This document shows positions 25,533 to 34,694 of a DNA stretch of 59,211 bases, in pieces. The stretch spans positions 1 to 59,211 of the forward strand of contig JBQCDV010000084.1 of the NCBI GenBank assembly GCA_051960855.1. The letters run 5' to 3'. Each line of letters begins with the position of its first letter. Within the stretch, counting starts at the first letter, position 1. This stretch comes from JBQCDV01 sp051960855. GTDB taxonomy: Bacteria > Actinomycetota > Actinomycetes > JAJZTN01. The notes under the pieces are model-generated. The model was not told the origin of the DNA. It worked only from the letters and a program-made list of their open reading frames with translations, and made no database searches. A program made the position numbers and the translations under genes.

Positions 25533-26702
25533 TCAGCCCCTCCCGCTGCCTGGTAGTGATGCGACGAGCCCGGCCAGCACGTCGACCCCTCGGCGGAGGG
25601 CGACGGCTGGGTCATCGGACGCAGCGAGTGTGACATCCGGGGTCAAGCCGATTCCCTCGATGCTGCGCCCGCTGGGGGTGAAGTAGCGCCCGACCGTGAG
25701 CTCGAGCGCTCCCCCGTCGGGAAGCTCAACCGGCTCCTGCACCGAGCCCTTCCCGAACGTGCGCGTCCCCACCAGGACCGCCCGGTTGCGCTCCTGCAGG
25801 GCGGCCGAGACGACTTCGGCGGCGCTCGCGGTGCCGGCGTCGACCAGCACCACCAGCGGCGTGTGGACGTCGCCTCCGGGGGGCGCGGACAGCGTCGTTC
25901 GGGAATGCCCGCGGCGGTCATAGGAGACGACGGTGCCGCCGTCGAGGAAGGCCCCGGCCACCTCGACAGCCTCGTCGACGAGGCCGCCGGGGTTGCCGCG
26001 CAGGTCCAGAACGACGCCGTCACGGTGCCGCTCGGGGTCCTGCTGCAGGACCTGGCGCACCTGGCGTCCGACTCCGCGCGCGAACGACGTGATCTGGATG
26101 TCGAGCACGCGCGGTCGCAGCTGCTCGACGCTGACGTTGGCGGCGGTGACGTCGGCGTGAGGCAGGGTCACGTCGAGAGTCTGCGCGCCCCGCCGGACCG
26201 TGAGATCGGTGCGCTCGCCGCGCGCACCACGGAGGGTGGCGGCGACGTCCCCGGCGGTGCGGCCCGCCGTGCTGTGGTGGGCGACGGCGAGGACGAGGTC
26301 GCCGACGTGCAGGCCGGCGCGGGCGGCCGGGGACCCGGGCGTCACCGAACCCACTTCGACGGCGGAGGACGCGGTGGGTCGCAGCCACAGTCCCACCCCC
26401 ACGTAGCGGCCCTCCAGCGCATCCTGCTGCGACTGGAACTGCGCGGCGGGGTAGTAGGCCGACCACCGGTCGTGCAGCTGCTCGACCATCGCGCGCAGGG
26501 CCGCGCGCTCGAGGGTGGCGCGGTCGACAGGGGCGGCGGCGGTGTCGGCGATCTCGGCGGCAGCGCGGTCGAGGACACCACCGGCTGTCGAGGGTGCCGC
26601 GGGCGCGGGGTGCGAGCCGAGGGCGCCGGTGAGCACCCCGGCGAGGTAGGCGGCCGCGACGCCACCGACCAGGGCGGCACGTCGAACGACGGTGCGGCGC
26701 AT
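25533..26702 (-). CDS. S41-family C-terminal processing peptidase (CtpA-like)
   Basis: 389 residues. An N-terminal membrane anchor or signal (RRAALVGGVAAAYLAGVLTGALG), a PDZ domain (about 95-180: GLWLRP...GSPAARAGLHVGDLVLAV) and the S41 protease core with LRGNPGG, the nucleophile Ser in DAGTASAAEVV and the general-base Lys in RTFGKGSVQ. It acts outside the membrane on exported proteins. It lies between an M23 peptidase and smpB on the same strand, part of the conserved ftsEX-smpB neighbourhood. Confidence 0.92.
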   Translation of the reverse strand: MRRTVVRRAALVGGVAAAYLAGVLTGALGSHPAPAAPSTAGGVLDRAAAEIADTAAAPVDRATLERAALRAMVEQLHDRWSAYYPAAQFQSQQDALEGRYVGVGLWLRPTASSAVEVGSVTPGSPAARAGLHVGDLVLAVAHHSTAGRTAGDVAATLRGARGERTDLTVRRGAQTLDVTLPHADVTAANVSVEQLRPRVLDIQITSFARGVGRQVRQVLQQDPERHRDGVVLDLRGNPGGLVDEAVEVAGAFLDGGTVVSYDRRGHSRTTLSAPPGGDVHTPLVVLVDAGTASAAEVVSAALQERNRAVLVGTRTFGKGSVQEPVELPDGGALELTVGRYFTPSGRSIEGIGLTPDVTLAASDDPAVALRRGVDVLAGLVASLPGSGRG

Positions 26703-26742
26703 CCGCCCAGTCTAGGAGCGGGCGACGCGCGACGCCGGGCGT

Positions 26743-28095
26743 CTAGAGCACGACCGCCGGGCCGTTGGGGCACAGCGAGGCGACAGTGCGCATCGGGCCA
26801 CCGAACCACCCCATCGGGTCGTAGGCGACACCGTTGACCGTGACATTGAAGTGCAGGTGGGGCCCCGTGGCGAAGCCGCTGGCGCCGACGTAGCCGATGA
26901 CCTGCCCGCGCTGCACCTGCTGGCCCACGCTCACTGAGAAGCCGGGCTGGTGGGCATACCAGGTCGCCAGTCCCCCACCGTGGGCGATGACGGTGGTGTA
27001 GCCGTCCCAGGCGGTGTACTCGGTCGCGATGACGACCCCAGCAGCAGCCGCGTAGATGGGCGCGCCCCCACCGGGAGCAATGTCGATGCCCGAGTGGCAG
27101 CTGGGGTTGCCCGTGACGGGGTTGGTGCGGTAGCCGGCCACTGTCGAGATCCGACCGTTGGCGGGGAACTGGAGAGCACCGGACGGGACTCCCGCCGGCA
27201 CGGCGTGCTGGCGGGCGGCCTGCTCCTCGGCCTTCTTGATGCGAGCGGCCAGAGCCGCCGACTGCTGCTCGGCCTGGCGCAGCTGCTCCTGCTCGAGCCT
27301 GCGCTGCTCCTCGATCGTCTGCTTGGCGGCTGCGCGTGCCGCGATCAGCTGCTCGACCTTCGCCTGGGCCGCGGTCGCCTCGTCCGCCCGGCGCTGCCGC
27401 TCGGCCACCGCCTGCTGCGACTCCTTGCGCATCTGCGCCACCTGCGCCTGCTTGGCGTCGAGGTAGGCCTGGGCTGCGCGAAGGTCGGCCTTGCTGGTGG
27501 CCAGATCGGCGAGTGCGGCGTCACCGGCGTCGAGCGCGGCCTTGACCAGCTGGAGGCGGTCAGCGAACTGGTCAGGGCTCGTGGCGTTGAGCGCGACGGC
27601 CAGCTCGCCCATCCCGCCCGAGCGGTACGCGGCCGCAGCGAGCTCACCCAGGTCACTCTGCTGCTGGGCCAGCCGATCCGTGGCCGTCGCAAGGGCGCGC
27701 TTGCCCTTGTCCTGCTCGGCTTCGGCGAGCTGGAGCTGGGCGGCGACCGCCTCGTCGTGGGCCTTCGCCTTGTCGAGAGCGGCGCTGGCGGAGGCCGCCG
27801 CAGCCTGCGCATCGGGCAGCTCGGACTGGGCCTGTGCGAGTGCGACGGCGGCGTCCTGCAGCGCCTGGCTGGACTCGTCCAGCTGGTCGCGCAACGCCGA
27901 GATCTGGGCGTCCAGAGCCTTCTTCTTCGCCTTGTCGTCGGCGGAGACGCCAGCAGCGGGGCTCTGGGAGAAGGCCGTCGAGACCGAGGACCTCGCCGCT
28001 GCGAGGACCGGGACGGACGGTGCCGCCGTCGCGAGGACAGCGAGGCCGAGGCTGCCGCTGAGAGCGGCGGTCAGCACGGCACGGGCACGGCGCAC
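26743..28095 (-). CDS. M23-family peptidoglycan peptidase with coiled coil (EnvC/RipC-like)
   Basis: 450 residues. A signal peptide (about 1-32), a long Ala/Gln/Glu-rich coiled coil (about 55-295), and a C-terminal LytM/M23 domain with zinc ligands in SCHSGIDIAPG (H, D) and GPHLHFNV (HxH). It is encoded just downstream of ftsEX, and coiled-coil M23 hydrolases are the known partners that FtsEX activates at the septum (EnvC in E. coli, RipC in mycobacteria). Direct FtsX interaction here is inferred from that precedent and position. GTG start with GGGAG upstream. Confidence 0.9.
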   Translation of the reverse strand: MRRARAVLTAALSGSLGLAVLATAAPSVPVLAAARSSVSTAFSQSPAAGVSADDKAKKKALDAQISALRDQLDESSQALQDAAVALAQAQSELPDAQAAAASASAALDKAKAHDEAVAAQLQLAEAEQDKGKRALATATDRLAQQQSDLGELAAAAYRSGGMGELAVALNATSPDQFADRLQLVKAALDAGDAALADLATSKADLRAAQAYLDAKQAQVAQMRKESQQAVAERQRRADEATAAQAKVEQLIAARAAAKQTIEEQRRLEQEQLRQAEQQSAALAARIKKAEEQAARQHAVPAGVPSGALQFPANGRISTVAGYRTNPVTGNPSCHSGIDIAPGGGAPIYAAAAGVVIATEYTAWDGYTTVIAHGGGLATWYAHQPGFSVSVGQQVQRGQVIGYVGASGFATGPHLHFNVTVNGVAYDPMGWFGGPMRTVASLCPNGPAVVL

Positions 28096-28212
28096 GGACG
28101 GTCTCCCGGAGGTGGCGGAGGCAGGCGTGAGGCACCCGCCGAGGGCAGGCGCTCTAGGACTATCACGATCGACGGGTCCTGCTGGGGACTTGAGGGGATC
28201 TGGGGAGAAGTG

Positions 28213-29118
28213 TCAGACCCGCAGGTAGCGCCGCAGGGTCACGAAGGCAGCCGCGGCGGCGAGGGCAGCACCGGTGACGAGGAGCACGGGGACGGTTCCC
28301 CACACCTCGCTCCACCCGATGTAGCGGGTGATGGGGAAGCCCTGCTCGAGCCGGTCGATGACGAGGAACTGCACGAGGCCGGCCAGGGCCGCCGCCGCGA
28401 GGACTGCCCCGACCAGGCCCGCAACGGCGCCTTCGAGGATGAAGGGCAGCTGGATGTAGAAGTTGGACGCCCCGACCAGGCGCATGATCCCGGTCTCGCG
28501 TCGCCGACTGAAGGCGGCGACCCGGATGGTGTTGGAGATCAGCAGCGCCGCCGCGACGAGCTGGATGAGGGCGAAGCCGAGCGCTCCGAGCTGCAGGCCG
28601 TTGAGGACCCGGAAGAGCTTGTCCAGCACGGCTCGCTGGTCCTGCACCTCGTCGACACCGGGCCGCTCCTCGAACGCGCTGGCCACGATCGGGAAGTCGT
28701 TGGGGTCGGTCAGCTTGACGCGGAAGGACTCCGGCAGCGAGCTGGGCTTAATCGCGTCGACGATGTCCGAGTCCGGCATCGACTGCTTGAAGTGCCGGTA
28801 GGCCTCCTCGCTGGACTCGTAGTAGACCTGCTCCACCTGCGGCAGCGACCTCAGCTGCTGCTGGAGCTCCTCACGCTGCTCGGGCGTGACGGGACCGGCG
28901 GCACAGCCGGGCGAGGTGGACCCGGTGCCGCACAGGAAGATCGCCACCTCGACCTTGTCGTACCAGTAGCCCTTCATTACATCGACCTGCTGGCGCAGCA
29001 GCAGTCCGGCGCCGAGGAAGAACAGCGAGATCGCGACGGTGACGACGACGGCCACGGTCATGGTCAGGTTGCGTCGGAGCGCGACCGCGATCTCCGAGGC
29101 GATGAACTGCAGCCGCAC
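28213..29118 (-). CDS. ftsX: Cell-division ABC transporter permease FtsX
   Basis: 301 residues. A short cytoplasmic N-terminus, TM1 (about 19-41), a large extracellular loop (about 42-165) containing CGTGSTSPGC, whose two cysteines could form a disulfide, and three C-terminal TM helices in the FtsX permease domain (SNTIRVAAFSRRRETGIMRLVGAS). With FtsE it forms the complex that transmits ATP-driven changes to periplasmic peptidoglycan hydrolases. The GTG start uses a GAGGTAGG site that overlaps the ftsE stop codon, so the pair is coupled. Confidence 0.96.
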   Translation of the reverse strand: MRLQFIASEIAVALRRNLTMTVAVVVTVAISLFFLGAGLLLRQQVDVMKGYWYDKVEVAIFLCGTGSTSPGCAAGPVTPEQREELQQQLRSLPQVEQVYYESSEEAYRHFKQSMPDSDIVDAIKPSSLPESFRVKLTDPNDFPIVASAFEERPGVDEVQDQRAVLDKLFRVLNGLQLGALGFALIQLVAAALLISNTIRVAAFSRRRETGIMRLVGASNFYIQLPFILEGAVAGLVGAVLAAAALAGLVQFLVIDRLEQGFPITRYIGWSEVWGTVPVLLVTGAALAAAAAFVTLRRYLRV

Positions 29119-29121
29119 GCC

Positions 29122-29811
29122 CTACCTCGCGTACCCGTAGACGCCGCGGGACTGGTCACGCACCAGCTGCCCGGAGTCGAGCTCGATCACACGCTTGCGC
29201 ATCTGGTCGACGATCCCCTTGTCGTGCGTCGCCATGACGATGGTCGTCCCGGTGCGGTTGATGCGGTCGAGCAACCGCATGATCCCGATGCTCGTCGCGG
29301 GGTCGAGGTTGCCGGTGGGCTCGTCGGCGATGAGGATCATCGGTTTGTTGACGAAGGCGCGGGCGATCGCGACCCGCTGCTGCTCGCCGCCGGAGAGCTC
29401 GTCGGGACGCCGGTCCTCCTTGCCGTCGAGACCGACGAGGGCGAGGACCTCCGGGACCCGCTGGGCGATGAGGGCCCGCGGCTTGCCGAGAACCTGCAGC
29501 GCGAAGGCGACGTTCTCGTGGACGGTCTTGGTCGGCAGCAGCCGGAAGTCCTGGAACACGGTGCCGACCTGTCGCCGAAAGGCGGGTACCCGCCAGGAGG
29601 CGATGCGGCGCAGGTCCTTGCCCGCCACGAAGACCTGCCCGCGGGTGGCCGTCTCCTCTCGCAGCACGAGACGTAGGAAGGTCGACTTGCCCGACCCCGA
29701 CTGGCCGACGAGGAAGACGAACTCCCCCCGCTCGATCTCGACACTCACGTCGTCGAGGGCGGGACGCTGGGTCGCGGCGTAGGTCTTGGTGACGTGCTCG
29801 AAGCGGATCAT
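29122..29811 (-). CDS. ftsE: Cell-division ATP-binding protein FtsE
   Basis: A 229-residue ABC ATPase. Walker A GQSGSGKST (about 36), Q-loop in TVFQDFRLLPTKTV, signature LSGGEQQRVAIARA, Walker B ILIADEPTGNLDP, and switch His in MATHDKG. First gene of the ftsE-ftsX-M23-S41-smpB-ssrA series on the minus strand. It starts at an ATG, 183 bp from the divergent GAF-EAL gene. Confidence 0.97.
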   Translation of the reverse strand: MIRFEHVTKTYAATQRPALDDVSVEIERGEFVFLVGQSGSGKSTFLRLVLREETATRGQVFVAGKDLRRIASWRVPAFRRQVGTVFQDFRLLPTKTVHENVAFALQVLGKPRALIAQRVPEVLALVGLDGKEDRRPDELSGGEQQRVAIARAFVNKPMILIADEPTGNLDPATSIGIMRLLDRINRTGTTIVMATHDKGIVDQMRKRVIELDSGQLVRDQSRGVYGYAR

Positions 29812-29878
29812 GAGTGAGGCACCTGCATCGTCCCTTCCTGAACCGCCTGATCGGACTTTCGGCCCACTTTCGAGATCA

Positions 29879-29899
29879 CTTCACGTGGGAATCGTGAAG
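29879..29899. promoter_or_regulatory. 21-bp dyad between ftsE and the GAF-EAL gene
   Basis: Perfect 7-bp inverted repeat CTTCACG/CGTGAAG with a 7-bp spacer, centred in the divergent promoter region. The geometry fits a dimeric regulator site for one or both genes, but no regulator is encoded next to it. Confidence 0.45.
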
Positions 29900-29994
29900 G
29901 TCGACACGATGGGCGTGCCTTCCTGATTGTCGGCGCTGAGCGAGCAGAGCTCACCGCCCAGGGAGGACCGAAGCAGTGTCGACCAGGAGGCCTC

Positions 29995-31932
29995 GTGAGC
30001 GGTGCCACGCGCGAAGCCGACCGTCTCGAGTCGCTGCGCACCTACGCCCTGTCCGCTGCCCGAGAGCAGGCCTTCGACGATATCGCCCGCCTCGCCGCGG
30101 TCGTCTGCGACGCGCCGATCGGCCTGGTGAACGTCGTCGACCAGGACCTGGTGTGGGGCAAGGGCAGCTACGGCAGCCTGCCGACCTACGCTCCGCGGCC
30201 GGCCGGCTCCTTCTGCGAGGCCCTCGTCGCATCGTCGGCCGACGCCCTCGTGGTGCCCGACGCCGTCTGCGACCCCGCGTGGGCCGGGACGCCGTTCGTC
30301 GCTGGCGCCGACGGGATCCGCGCCTACGCCGGCGCGCCGGTCATCGGCCGCGACGGGCTCGCGCTCGGCACTGTGTGCGTCCTCGACACCGAGGCCCGCC
30401 CCTTCACAGACGAGCAGGTGAGCGACCTGCTCGCCCTGGCCGCGCAGGCGACCGCCGTCTTCGAGCTGCACCGCGCAGACGTCCGGCAGCACCGGCCCAC
30501 CGACCCCGTCCCGGCCGCGGGCGGCGGTCTCGCTGACCCCCGTCGGCTGCGCGAGGCCCTCGAACGGCGCGAGTTCGTGCCCTACTTCCAGCCCATCGTG
30601 GACGTGGTCTCGGGCGCGCCGGTCGGGTTCGAGGCTCTCCTGCGGTGGCAGCACCCGGTGCTCGGCCTCGTCCCCCCGGCGGAGTTCCTGCCCGCCATCG
30701 AGTCCTCCGGGCTGATGCTTCCTGTCGGGCGCTCCGTCATCGAGCAGTCGCTGGACCACGTCCGCCGGTGGCGGAGCGACTTCGTCCTGCCGGAGGCGCT
30801 GACCGTCGCTGTCAATGTGAGCCCCGCCCAGCTCGCAGCCCCCGGTCTGGCCGCCTTCGTCGCCGGTGCCCTGCAGGCCCGCGACCTGCCAGCTGCGAGC
30901 CTCACCGTCGAGCTCACCGAGACGCTCGACCTGCTCGACTGCGACGTCGCGCGCACCGAGCTCGCGGAGCTGCGGGCGCTGGGCGTGCACGTCGCGATCG
31001 ATGACTACGGGACGGGCCACTCCGGCCTCATGCGGCTGCTCGACCTGCCCGTCAGCACCCTCAAGCTCGACCGCTCCCTGACATCGCGGCTGCCTGACGA
31101 CGCCCGCGCCCTCGCCGCAGCACGCTCGGTCCTCGGTCTCGCGCACGACCTGGCCGTCGCCGTCATCGCCGAAGGGGTCGAGACCGGCGAGCAGCAGCGA
31201 GCCCTCGCCGACATCGGCTGCCTCCACGCTCAGGGTTTCCGGTTCTCCCGCCCGCTCCCAGCGGAGCAGATCGCCACCTTCCTCGCCCCCTGGGAGACGC
31301 GGCCGGTGCTCGCCGTCGCGGAGCCGCCACGGCGTCACGCTCGTCGGACCCCGGCCCCGACCCCGACCCCGGCCCCCGGCGAGGCGCCGGGACCCACGCG
31401 AGGCAGCGGTCACTCCGTCGTTCTCTACCGCTCAGACGCCGAGCTGACCGAGGCAGCCCTGGCCCACCTGACGGGAGACCTCGCGAGCAACGAGGCACTT
31501 GTCGTCGTCGCGACGCATAGCCACCGGCGCCGGTTCGAGACCGCGATGACTCGGCGTGGACATGATGTGGCCGCGTGGCGAGCGGCGCGTCGCTACCTCG
31601 CCCTCGACGCCGACGAGCTGCTCGCGAGCTTCCTCGACGGTGGCCGACTGGACGCCGACCGTTTCCGCGCGGTCGTCGGTCCCCTCGTCGCGCCCGACGG
31701 GGGCGTCGTGCACGTGCGTGTCTACGGCGAGATGGTCGCGCGCCTGTGGGAGTCCGGCCGGCGCGCCGAGGCGGTCGACCTGGAGGAGCTGTGGTGCGAC
31801 CTGGGCGGCCGATACGCCTTCTCGCTGCTGTGCGGCTATCCCCTCGCACAGCTAGCGGGTGACGACCAACGCGGCTACCTGCAGCGGGTGATCGCGCGTC
31901 ACGCCGCACCACCCGTCGACGGCGCCGCCTGA
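29995..31932 (+). CDS. GAF-EAL-MEDS signalling protein (c-di-GMP phosphodiesterase-like)
   Basis: 645 residues. A GAF domain (about 10-155: IGLVNVVDQDLVWGKGSYG, PRPAGSFCEA), an EAL domain (about 180-420) with FEALLRW, VNVSPAQL, ELTETLD, the metal-site Asp pair in AIDDYGTGHSG, LKLDRSL and AEGVETGEQ, then a Pro-rich linker and a C-terminal MEDS-type domain (about 470-640: HSVVLYRSDAEL, GEMVARLWESGR). All EAL catalytic residues I could check are present, so hydrolysis of c-di-GMP is likely. The GTG start is set by AGGAGG four bases upstream. Probably counteracts the diguanylate cyclase at 15,951. Confidence 0.88.
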   Translation: MSGATREADRLESLRTYALSAAREQAFDDIARLAAVVCDAPIGLVNVVDQDLVWGKGSYGSLPTYAPRPAGSFCEALVASSADALVVPDAVCDPAWAGTPFVAGADGIRAYAGAPVIGRDGLALGTVCVLDTEARPFTDEQVSDLLALAAQATAVFELHRADVRQHRPTDPVPAAGGGLADPRRLREALERREFVPYFQPIVDVVSGAPVGFEALLRWQHPVLGLVPPAEFLPAIESSGLMLPVGRSVIEQSLDHVRRWRSDFVLPEALTVAVNVSPAQLAAPGLAAFVAGALQARDLPAASLTVELTETLDLLDCDVARTELAELRALGVHVAIDDYGTGHSGLMRLLDLPVSTLKLDRSLTSRLPDDARALAAARSVLGLAHDLAVAVIAEGVETGEQQRALADIGCLHAQGFRFSRPLPAEQIATFLAPWETRPVLAVAEPPRRHARRTPAPTPTPAPGEAPGPTRGSGHSVVLYRSDAELTEAALAHLTGDLASNEALVVVATHSHRRRFETAMTRRGHDVAAWRAARRYLALDADELLASFLDGGRLDADRFRAVVGPLVAPDGGVVHVRVYGEMVARLWESGRRAEAVDLEELWCDLGGRYAFSLLCGYPLAQLAGDDQRGYLQRVIARHAAPPVDGAA

Positions 31933-31953
31933 GCCAGTCGTCAGACTGTCGAG

Positions 31954-32298
31954 GTGCAGCTGCTCTCTCCGACCGAATTCGAGGAGCTCGTGGCCGACGC
32001 CCTCGACGCTCTGCCGCCGGAGCTGACCGCCGGCTTCGACAATGTCGTCCTCGTGGTCGAGGACGAGCACCCCGACGAGCCCGAACTGCTGGGGCTCTAC
32101 GAGGGCATCGCGCTCACCGAGCGGGAGTTCTACAGCGCCGTGCTGCCCGACCGCATCACGCTCTACCGGATCCCGCTGTGCCTGATGGCCGAAGACCTCG
32201 ACGACCTGGCACACGAGGTCCGCGTCACCGTCGTGCACGAGTTCGCCCACCACGTGGGCATCGACGACGAGCGGCTGCACGAGCTCGGCTGGGCCTGA
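31954..32298 (+). CDS. Small zincin-like metallopeptidase
   Basis: 114 residues, the full length for this actinobacterial/proteobacterial family of small predicted zinc peptidases (PF06262-like). The HExxH motif is in VVHEFAHHVGIDDERLHELGW, the family C-terminus, with the extra His five residues after the second. The N-terminus FEELVADALDALPPEL also fits. The start is a GTG 22 bp after the GAF-EAL stop, so the two may be co-transcribed. Substrate unknown. Confidence 0.88.
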   Translation: MQLLSPTEFEELVADALDALPPELTAGFDNVVLVVEDEHPDEPELLGLYEGIALTEREFYSAVLPDRITLYRIPLCLMAEDLDDLAHEVRVTVVHEFAHHVGIDDERLHELGWA

Positions 32299-32398
32299 CA
32301 CGACGAGAGGTGATGCGCCGGCTGCCTTACACGGGGCGTGTCTCCCTCGGGCCCAGCGGATGAGAAGCGTTCGTCGCAGCGGCACGACGGGGATGCGG

Positions 32399-33409
32399 TT
32401 AGCCGGCGGCAGCGCGCCGCAGTCGGTCCATCACGGCTCGGCCGACCCCGGCCTCCGCCACGCCTTCCACGACGACCAGTTCCACGCCAACCATTTCAGC
32501 GCGACGCAACGCGTCGTAGAGCACGGCGGCCAGGTCCTCGGCATTTCCGAACGTCGCCAGTGTCGCGATCCCGTCGTGGTCGGCTGCCGGCTCGGTCCCA
32601 ACGAGGCCGACGAACACTCCCCCGGCTGCCGCGTCACGCGCCACCTTCAGCCCCCTGCCCGCAGGAGCGACGACGACCGGCACGTTGGGCGAGTAGTGGC
32701 GGTAGCGGGTGCCGGGAGAGGCAGCGGTGTCAGCTACGGCGGCGTTCGTCTCCGCGGCCGGAGCAGCGAGACCTAGCTGCTCCCTGGTCACACCGCCTTC
32801 CCGCAGGACGACGGCCCGCTCGCCGCGCGCGTCCACCACGGTCGACTCCACACCGATGCGGGTCGCGCCGCCGTCCAGCACAGCTGAGATGACGTCGCCG
32901 AGGTCGCTCATCACATGGTGGGCGGTTGTGGGTGAGGGACGGCCGGAGCGGTTCGCGCTCGGCGCCGCCAGCGGCAGGTCGGCGACCTTCAGCAGCTCGA
33001 GCGCCACCGGGTGGGCCGGGACGCGCACACCGACGCTGTCGAGACCGCCGGTGGTGACACGCGGCAGGTCCGGTCGCGCCGGCAGCACCAGCGTCAACGG
33101 TCCGGGCCACCACTGCTCGGCCAGCTCACGGGCCAGGGGGGTAATCGTCGCCGCGACGCGAAACACCTCGTCGATGTCGGCGACGTGGACGATCAGCGGG
33201 TTGTCGGCAGGGCGGCCCTTGGCCTCGAAGATGCCGGAAACGGCCGCCGCCGAGGTCGCGTCGGCGCCCAGGCCGTAGACGGTCTCGGTAGGAAACGCCA
33301 CGAGCCGACCAGCCCGCAGCAGTGTCGCCGCCTCCCCCACTCCCGACGGGTCAGCCGACAGCAGACGAGCGCGCGCACCAGCGACGTTCGGGACGGGGTT
33401 GTCGTCCAT
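32399..33409 (-). CDS. L-threonylcarbamoyladenylate synthase (Sua5/YciO/YrdC)
   Basis: 336 residues: an N-terminal YrdC domain (about 15-205: GRLVAFPTETVYGLGADAT, KGRPADNPLIVHV, LAAPSANRSGRPSPT, GVESTVVD) and a C-terminal Sua5 domain (about 235-330: SPGTRYRHYSPNVPV). It makes threonylcarbamoyl-AMP from Thr, bicarbonate and ATP for the t6A tRNA modification. It starts 10 bp after the prfB stop on the same strand, forming a two-gene translation-related operon. Confidence 0.94.
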   Translation of the reverse strand: MDDNPVPNVAGARARLLSADPSGVGEAATLLRAGRLVAFPTETVYGLGADATSAAAVSGIFEAKGRPADNPLIVHVADIDEVFRVAATITPLARELAEQWWPGPLTLVLPARPDLPRVTTGGLDSVGVRVPAHPVALELLKVADLPLAAPSANRSGRPSPTTAHHVMSDLGDVISAVLDGGATRIGVESTVVDARGERAVVLREGGVTREQLGLAAPAAETNAAVADTAASPGTRYRHYSPNVPVVVAPAGRGLKVARDAAAGGVFVGLVGTEPAADHDGIATLATFGNAEDLAAVLYDALRRAEMVGVELVVVEGVAEAGVGRAVMDRLRRAAAG

Positions 33410-33419
33410 CGGACGAGAA

Positions 33420-34535
33420 CTAGGCGGTGGCCGTGTCCTGCTGACGGCGCCAGCGGATCCCCGCCTCGATGAAGGTGTCGATGTCCCCGTCGAACACTGC
33501 GCTGGGGTTGCTGACCTCGTACTCGGTCCGCAGGTCCTTGACCATCTGGTACGGGTGCAGCACGTAGGAGCGCATCTGGTTGCCCCAGGAGCCGGAGTTG
33601 TCGCTGCGGAGCGCATCCATCTGCGCCTTCTCCTCCTGGCGGCGGCGCTCCAGCAGCCGCGACTGCAGGACGCGGAGAGCGGCGGCACGGTTCTGGATCT
33701 GGGACTTCTCGTTCTGACACGACACGACGATGCCGGTGGGCAGGTGCGTGATGCGCACCGCCGAGTCGGTCGTGTTGACGCTCTGGCCGCCGGGCCCGCT
33801 GGAACGGAAGACGTCGATGCGGATGTCGGTCTCGGGGATGTCGATGTGGTCGGTCGTCTCGGTAACCGGGAGGACCTCGACGCCAGCGAAGGAGGTCTGG
33901 CGCCGACCCTGGTTGTCGAAGGGGCTGATCCGCACGAGGCGGTGAGTGCCCATCTCCACCGAAAGAGTGCCGTAGGCGTAGGGCGCCTTGACCGCGAAGG
34001 TCGCCGACTTGATGCCGGCCTCCTCGGCGTAGGAGGTGTCGTAGACCTCCACCGGGTAGCCGTGGCGCTCGGCCCAGCGCAGGTACATCCGCTCGAGCAT
34101 CTCCGCGAAGTCCGCGGCGTCGACGCCACCGGCCTCGGCGCGGATGGTCACCAGGGCCTCGCGGGGGTCGTACTCGCCGTTGAGCAGGGTGCGGACCTCG
34201 AGCTCACCGATCGAGGCCCTCAGGCTCTCGAGCTCGCGGCGTGCCTCGGCGCGGGTGCCCTCGTCGTCGGCGTCCTCGGCGAGCTCCCACAGCACCTCGA
34301 GGTCGTCCACGCGCTGGCGCAGCCCGGTGACCTTGTTGAGCTCGGCCTGGGCAGCCGACAGCTTGCTCGTCACCTGCTGCGCGCGCTCCTGGTCGTCCCA
34401 CAGGTTGGGCGCGGCGGCGGCCTCCTCGAGCTCGGCCACCGTGCGGCGCAGCGCCTCGAGGTCGACAACGGCCTCAATCGAGCTCAGCGTCGTCTCGAGC
34501 TCCTTGAGCTCGGCGGAGAAGTCTTCGGCAGCCAC
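33420..34535 (-). CDS. prfB: Peptide chain release factor 2
   Basis: 371 residues with RF2 hallmarks: N-terminal LNGEYDPREALVTI region, the stop-codon-reading RLVRISPFDNQGRRQTSFA tripeptide (SPF) and catalytic RSSGPGGQSVNTTDSAVR. It terminates at UGA and UAA. No programmed frameshift is needed; the frame is continuous, as in actinobacteria. A longer frame reaches 34676 but the GTG at 34535 gives the standard N-terminus and has a TACCCT -10 box eight bases upstream, consistent with a leaderless mRNA. Confidence 0.96.
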   Translation of the reverse strand: MAAEDFSAELKELETTLSSIEAVVDLEALRRTVAELEEAAAAPNLWDDQERAQQVTSKLSAAQAELNKVTGLRQRVDDLEVLWELAEDADDEGTRAEARRELESLRASIGELEVRTLLNGEYDPREALVTIRAEAGGVDAADFAEMLERMYLRWAERHGYPVEVYDTSYAEEAGIKSATFAVKAPYAYGTLSVEMGTHRLVRISPFDNQGRRQTSFAGVEVLPVTETTDHIDIPETDIRIDVFRSSGPGGQSVNTTDSAVRITHLPTGIVVSCQNEKSQIQNRAAALRVLQSRLLERRRQEEKAQMDALRSDNSGSWGNQMRSYVLHPYQMVKDLRTEYEVSNPSAVFDGDIDTFIEAGIRWRRQQDTATA

Positions 34536-34543
34536 GTCGATCC

Positions 34544-34549
34544 AGGGTA
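34544..34549 (-). promoter_or_regulatory. -10 box of a probable leaderless prfB transcript
   Basis: TACCCT on the minus strand, eight bases before the GTG start; matches TANNNT. No good -35 box. There is no ribosome site upstream of the start. Confidence 0.4.
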
Positions 34550-34694
34550 CGCGACCGCCGCCGCGCGGACCGACCGTCGACGGGGCACGCGTGGTCGCAC
34601 GTCGCCCCAACCGTCCCCGTCCGGTGCCTCCGGGTGCCTTCGGGGCGTCCGGGGCATCCGCGGCGTCGGGGGCCACGCGGATGCCTTCGCGGCG

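Noticed and set aside
26950..29676. 908-codon plus-strand open frame opposite the M23, FtsX and FtsE genes
   Set aside because: Antisense shadow in GC-rich DNA; the minus-strand genes have complete catalytic motifs and ribosome sites.
33420..34535. Programmed frameshift in prfB
   Set aside because: The frame is continuous from the chosen start to the stop, with RF2 motifs in one frame.
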